DNA of 64,000 bases from Pleomorphomonas carboxyditropha (GTDB lineage Bacteria; Pseudomonadota; Alphaproteobacteria; Rhizobiales; Pleomorphomonadaceae): NCBI RefSeq assembly GCF_002770725.1, contig NZ_NQVN01000010.1:62001-126000 (forward strand), given 5' to 3'. Position numbers and translations under genes: made by a program. This document shows, one piece after another, positions 61,129 to 64,000 of the stretch. The first letter of the stretch is position 1. The number at the start of each line of letters is the position of its first letter. The notes under the pieces were generated by a model that was given only the letters and a program-made list of their open reading frames with translations, had not been told where the DNA came from and made no database searches.

Positions 61129-61659
61129 ATGACGGGCAGGACCATCGACGTGCTGTTTTCGGAAGAGGCGATCGCCACGCGCATCGACGCCATGGCCAAG
61201 GAGATCGCCGCCGCCCGGCCCGACGATCTGATGGTGATCGCCATTCTCAAGGGCAGCTTCATGTTCGCCGCCGACCTCCTGCGCGCCCTGCATCGCGAGG
61301 GCCTCGAGCCGCAGGTGGAGTTCATGATGCTGTCGAGCTACGGCACGGGCACCACGTCGTCCGGCATCGTCAAGATCATCCGCGATATCGATACCGACGT
61401 CGCCGGGCGCTCGGTGCTGATCATCGACGACATCCTGGAGTCGGGCCGGACGCTGGCCTTCGCGCGGCGCCTCACCGAGGATCGCGGGGCGAAGGAGGTC
61501 AAGGTGGCGGTGCTGCTCGACAAGCCGGGCAAGCGCAAGGCGGAGATCGAGGCCGACATCGTCGGCTTCTCCTGCGCCGACGTGTTCGTGGTCGGCTATG
61601 GCATGGACGCGGCCCACGCCTATCGCCAGTTGCCCTTCGTCGGCGTTGTCACCGGCTGA
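61129..61659 (+). CDS. hpt: Hypoxanthine phosphoribosyltransferase
   Basis: A purine salvage enzyme that makes IMP (and often GMP) from hypoxanthine (guanine) and PRPP; 176 residues. The PRPP loop is VLIIDDILESGRTLAFARR. The catalytic-loop segment FMMLSSYGTGTTSSG and the purine-binding VDIVGFSCADVFVVGYGMD analogue are present. GAGGAG precedes the ATG at 61129; the frame extends to 61060. Followed 86 bases later by the CpdR-like gene. Confidence 0.95.
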   Translation: MTGRTIDVLFSEEAIATRIDAMAKEIAAARPDDLMVIAILKGSFMFAADLLRALHREGLEPQVEFMMLSSYGTGTTSSGIVKIIRDIDTDVAGRSVLIIDDILESGRTLAFARRLTEDRGAKEVKVAVLLDKPGKRKAEIEADIVGFSCADVFVVGYGMDAAHAYRQLPFVGVVTG

Positions 61660-61745
61660 GTGCATCCATCTGGCACGAGCAATTCAGTTGTGTAACAATC
61701 ATATGGAATTTGTTCTGATTCCAACGGGAGTGCCCGGGGGCGACC

Positions 61746-62135
61746 ATGGCGCGCATTCTGCTGACTGAGGACGACGAGTCGGTCCGGGCCTTCGTGAAGA
61801 GGGCGCTGGAACTCGATGGGCACGAGATCGTCGAGGCCGAGGATGGCGGCATCGCGCTGGAGATCCTCAATACGCGGCAGGACAGCTTCGATCTGCTGCT
61901 CTCCGACATCATGATGCCGGTGATGGACGGCATCGCACTGGCGCTTGCCGTCGCCCGCGACCATCCCGGTCTTCCCATCCTGCTGATGACCGGCTTCGCC
62001 GACCAGCGCGAGCGCGCCTTCGGGCTCGACAGCCTGGTCAGCGACGTCGTGTCCAAGCCATTCACGCTGGCCGAAATTCGCGTCGCCGTGGCGCGGGCGC
62101 TGGTCGGACGCCCCGCCGCCGAAAAGATCGCCTGA
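61746..62135 (+). CDS. cpdR: Single-domain response regulator, CpdR-like
   Basis: A 129-residue stand-alone receiver domain: acidic pocket TEDDES, phosphoacceptor Asp54 (LLSDIMMPVMDG), conserved Thr in LLMTGFADQ and Lys in VSKPF. In Caulobacter, CpdR in its unphosphorylated form recruits ClpXP to degrade CtrA and PdeA, and is controlled through CckA-ChpT. The sequence fits this group better than chemotaxis CheY, but the specific role is inferred. CtrA sites elsewhere in the window agree with a CtrA circuit. Confidence 0.85.
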   Translation: MARILLTEDDESVRAFVKRALELDGHEIVEAEDGGIALEILNTRQDSFDLLLSDIMMPVMDGIALALAVARDHPGLPILLMTGFADQRERAFGLDSLVSDVVSKPFTLAEIRVAVARALVGRPAAEKIA

Positions 62136-62146
62136 GGCGATCTAGA

Positions 62147-62190
62147 GCAATTTCAGCAAAAGTGGGAACCGGTTTTGCGTCCGAAATTGC
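62147..62190. repeat. Intergenic palindromic repeat (GCAATTTC arms)
   Basis: Arms GCAATTTC / GAAATTGC enclose inner TGGGAACCGG-like bases. It is the first of three adjacent palindromes between the CpdR-like gene and the converging adenosyltransferase gene. Confidence 0.75.
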
Positions 62191-62206
62191 GCCTATTCAA
62201 AGAGAT

Positions 62207-62246
62207 AGAGCATTTTTGGCGAACCTGTTTTCGCTGGAAATGCTCT
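62207..62246. repeat. Intergenic palindromic repeat (AGAGCATTT arms)
   Basis: Arms AGAGCATTT / AAATGCTCT are perfect nine-base inverted repeats with a 22-base centre. Confidence 0.75.
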
Positions 62247-62260
62247 AGTCTTTTGTTCCC

Positions 62261-62306
62261 GCATCGGATTTGCCGAAAGCCGGAGTCCGCTTTCCGATCC
62301 GATTGC
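62261..62306. repeat. Intergenic palindromic repeat (GCATCGGA family)
   Basis: Starts GCATCGGATTTGCCG and ends in an imperfect inverse. It shares the GCATCGGA arm with the repeat after ccmB at 20260. It may contribute to termination of the two converging genes. Confidence 0.65.
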
Positions 62307-62319
62307 TTTAGCCGGGCGA

Positions 62320-62901
62320 TCACTCCCGGTTCTGGCCGGGCACCCACAGCACGTCGCGGCCGCCAAGATCGTTGGCCCAGCGGCTCGCCACGAACAGGAA
62401 GTCGGACAGGCGGTTGAGATAGCGCACCGCTTCCGGGTTGATCGGCTCGCCCGCCGTGCGGGCCAGCTTCACCGCGGCCCGCTCGGCCCGCCGGCAGACG
62501 GTGCGCGCCATGTGCAGGTGCGCGGCGGCGGCGCTGCCGCCCGGCAGCACGAAGGTGGTGAGCGGCGCGAGGCCGCGGTTGAGATAGTCGATTTCCTTCT
62601 CGAGCCGCTCGACCTGGACGGACAGGATGCGCAGCGGCTCGAAAGCCGGCGGTTCGGGCGCTTCGGGTGTTGCCAGGTCGGCTCCGAGATCGAACAGATC
62701 GTTCTGGATGGCCCCCAGCATCAGGTCGAGGTCGGGATATTCGTCGACATGCAGGCGGGCGATGCCGATCGCCGCATTGGTCTCGTCGACACTGCCGATC
62801 GCTTCGAAACGCGGATCGTCCTTGGAGCGTCGCTCTCCGGTGGAAAGGCCGCTCGAGCCATCGTCGCCGGTGCGGGTGTAGATGCGATTGAGCCGAACCA
62901 T
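62320..62901 (-). CDS. Cob(I)yrinic acid a,c-diamide adenosyltransferase, PduO type
   Basis: Transfers the adenosyl group of ATP to cob(I)alamin to make coenzyme B12; 193 residues. PduO-type motifs are IYTRTGDDGSSGLSTGERRS (ATP binding, N-terminus), IGSVDETNAAIGIARLH, TFVLPGGSAAAAHLHMARTV and CRRAERAAVKL. The start MVRLNRIYTRTGD is the family norm. It lies 80 bases downstream of the esterase gene on the same strand and could be co-transcribed. Confidence 0.95.
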   Translation of the reverse strand: MVRLNRIYTRTGDDGSSGLSTGERRSKDDPRFEAIGSVDETNAAIGIARLHVDEYPDLDLMLGAIQNDLFDLGADLATPEAPEPPAFEPLRILSVQVERLEKEIDYLNRGLAPLTTFVLPGGSAAAAHLHMARTVCRRAERAAVKLARTAGEPINPEAVRYLNRLSDFLFVASRWANDLGGRDVLWVPGQNRE

Positions 62902-62981
62902 GTTGCCTCCTGGCGAAGCGTACCCCGCATATTCGCGTAGATGGAAGGGGCGCTCAATCCGTCATTGGGCGGCGGAGGTTG

Positions 62982-63650
62982 TCAGCGATCGCCGCCGGGA
63001 AGGTCGACGCCGAGCGCCTCGGCGATGGTCCTGAGGCCGAGGACGAGGCCCATGCGGTCGATGCCGTGACCGAGGCCGGGCGACAGATGCAGCGACACCG
63101 GCACTCCCGCGGCGGTCAGCGCGGCGGCGGCCATCCGGCTGCTTTCGACCGGCAGCACCTGGTCGGCGGTGCCGTGGACGAGCAGCACCTTCGGCTTGGC
63201 CGTGATTTCGCCGAGACGCTCGGCGCCGGCGAGATAACCCGAATAGCCGACGATCAGCGCCGGCGCCACCTTGCGCCGCAAGCCGACGTGCAAGGCCATC
63301 ATGGTGCCCTGGCTGAAGCCGACCAGCACGAGGCGATCGGGCGCAACGCCCCAGCGTTCGAGCTCGGCATCGAGGAAGCGGTCGAGGGCCGGCCCGGCGG
63401 CGGCGACGCCGGTCCACCGCTCGGCGTCGTCGCGCATGGTCAGCGGAAACCACTGGCGGCCGCCCGGCGCCATCGGGCAGGCATCCGGCGCGTGGGGCGA
63501 GGCGAAGGCGACATCCGGCAGGAAGGGCGCCCAGCTTTCGGCGATGTCGTAGAGGTCTTCGCCGTTGGCGCCGTAGCCGTGCAGCAGGACGACGAGAGCA
63601 TCGGCCTTGCCGCTTGCGGGTTCGAGGCGGGGACCGTCGATATCGGCCAT
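62982..63650 (-). CDS. Phospholipase/carboxylesterase family alpha/beta hydrolase
   Basis: A 222-residue alpha/beta hydrolase: oxyanion segment VVLLHGYGANGEDL, nucleophile Ser in LVLVGFSQGTMMALHVG, and catalytic Asp and His near HGTADQVLPV and SPGLGHGID. It resembles EstB-type carboxylesterases; the substrate is unknown. AAGGAG immediately before the ATG at 63650 fixes the start over the longer frame to 63761. Confidence 0.93.
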   Translation of the reverse strand: MADIDGPRLEPASGKADALVVLLHGYGANGEDLYDIAESWAPFLPDVAFASPHAPDACPMAPGGRQWFPLTMRDDAERWTGVAAAGPALDRFLDAELERWGVAPDRLVLVGFSQGTMMALHVGLRRKVAPALIVGYSGYLAGAERLGEITAKPKVLLVHGTADQVLPVESSRMAAAALTAAGVPVSLHLSPGLGHGIDRMGLVLGLRTIAEALGVDLPGGDR

Positions 63651-63673
63651 GGAAAGCTCCTTCCGGGATCGGT

Positions 63674-64000
63674 TCAGACCGGGAGGACGTTCCTGCCCTG
63701 CCGCATCGCCTTGTAATAGGCCCAAAGCAGTTTGGCCGCAACGCCGCGCCAGGGCGACCAAAGCTCTGATATCGCCCGCAATTCCTTTTCGCTGGGACGA
63801 TCCGGCAACACCAGCGCCTCGGCGGCGGCCACTTGCAGCGCGAGATCGCCGGCCGGCAGCACGTCGGCATTGCGGGCGCAGAACAGCAGGAAGATTTCGG
63901 CCGTCCAGCGGCCGATGCCGTGGATGGTCGTCAGCTTCTCGGTCGCCGCCTCCGGCGGCTCGGCGGCGAGGCCTGCGAGGTCGAGGCCGGCCGCCGCCGC
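63674..64000 (-). CDS. DNA-3-methyladenine glycosylase, AlkA type (N-terminus outside window)
   Basis: The C-terminal ~108 residues of a HhH-GPD base-excision glycosylase that removes alkylated purines. The helix-hairpin-helix (IHGIGRWTAEIFLLF) and the segment ADVLPAGDLALQ with the catalytic Asp are present, as is the family tail ELWSPWRGVAAKLLWAYYKA. The start lies beyond the right edge. It ends 23 bases before the esterase gene on the same strand. Confidence 0.93.
   Translation of the reverse strand, partial: AAAAGLDLAGLAAEPPEAATEKLTTIHGIGRWTAEIFLLFCARNADVLPAGDLALQVAAAEALVLPDRPSEKELRAISELWSPWRGVAAKLLWAYYKAMRQGRNVLPV

Noticed and set aside
62175-62417. Short frame covering the palindromes after the CpdR-like gene
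   Set aside because: It is formed by the intergenic palindromes and runs antisense into the adenosyltransferase gene.

Overview
The window is a gene-dense, GC-rich (about two-thirds G+C) piece of an alphaproteobacterial chromosome, most likely order Hyphomicrobiales (Rhizobiales). The evidence is the mix of lineage-typical families: the 180-kDa NAD-glutamate dehydrogenase, DUF2794, DUF2125, the TIGR02302 protein, a TlpA/argH/LptM/lysA block, a CpdR-like response regulator, CtrA-type TTAA-N7-TTAA sites, and rhizobial-style intergenic palindromes. Family or genus cannot be fixed from sequence alone. No tRNA, rRNA, CRISPR array, prophage or insertion sequence was seen. Most of the window is ordinary core genome.

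Layout. 1-5.7 kb: end of an acidic unknown protein, NAD-glutamate dehydrogenase and a DUF2794 protein. 5.7-12.9 kb: aldo-keto reductase, DinB-like protein, arylesterase TesA, a divergent LolD-like ATPase/FtsX-like permease pair, a Bax-inhibitor-1 membrane protein and a GNAT acetyltransferase. 13-14.6 kb: asd, preceded by a 12-residue Thr/Lys-rich leader peptide and two mutually exclusive hairpins (a probable attenuator). 14.6-22.4 kb: two chemoreceptors flanking aconitase and ccmAB. 22.6-28.5 kb: hydroxyacid dehydrogenase, SMP-30 lactonase, LacI regulator and beta-mannosidase. 28.7-31.4 kb: 3-hydroxybutyryl-CoA dehydrogenase with etfA and etfB. 31.5-40.7 kb: TIGR02302 protein, D-alanyl-D-alanine carboxypeptidase, a His-rich CobW GTPase, a small unknown gene behind a CtrA site, TlpA, argH, an LptM-like lipoprotein and lysA.

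40.7-48.6 kb holds the complete urease set (ureD-A-B-C-E-F-G). It is interrupted by a DUF1272 gene, an AbrB/PIN toxin-antitoxin pair between ureB and ureC, a VOC gene on the opposite strand, and an MFS transporter. UreE carries a His-rich nickel-storage tail, and UreD/F/G load the nickel centre of UreC.

48.7-57.7 kb: a Cache chemoreceptor, SlyX, a periplasmic PEBP-like protein, an AEC transporter, hisC-tyrC, DUF2125, a ChaC-like cyclotransferase, a PlsC acyltransferase and a YdcF protein; three tandem hairpin repeats separate the last two. 57.8-64 kb: ftsX-ftsE behind a roughly 400-bp nested repeat array, a CtrA site, a zinc-ribbon membrane protein, hpt, a CpdR-like regulator, three palindromes, a PduO-type cobalamin adenosyltransferase, a carboxylesterase, and the C-terminus of an AlkA-type glycosylase.

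Functional threads are amino-acid biosynthesis (asd, lysA, argH, hisC, tyrC), nitrogen and urea metabolism, chemotaxis (three receptors), envelope and cell-division functions, and fatty-acid or polyhydroxybutyrate electron transfer. The strongest candidates for something new are the asd leader/attenuator, the toxin-antitoxin pair inside the urease operon, and the repeat array upstream of ftsE.
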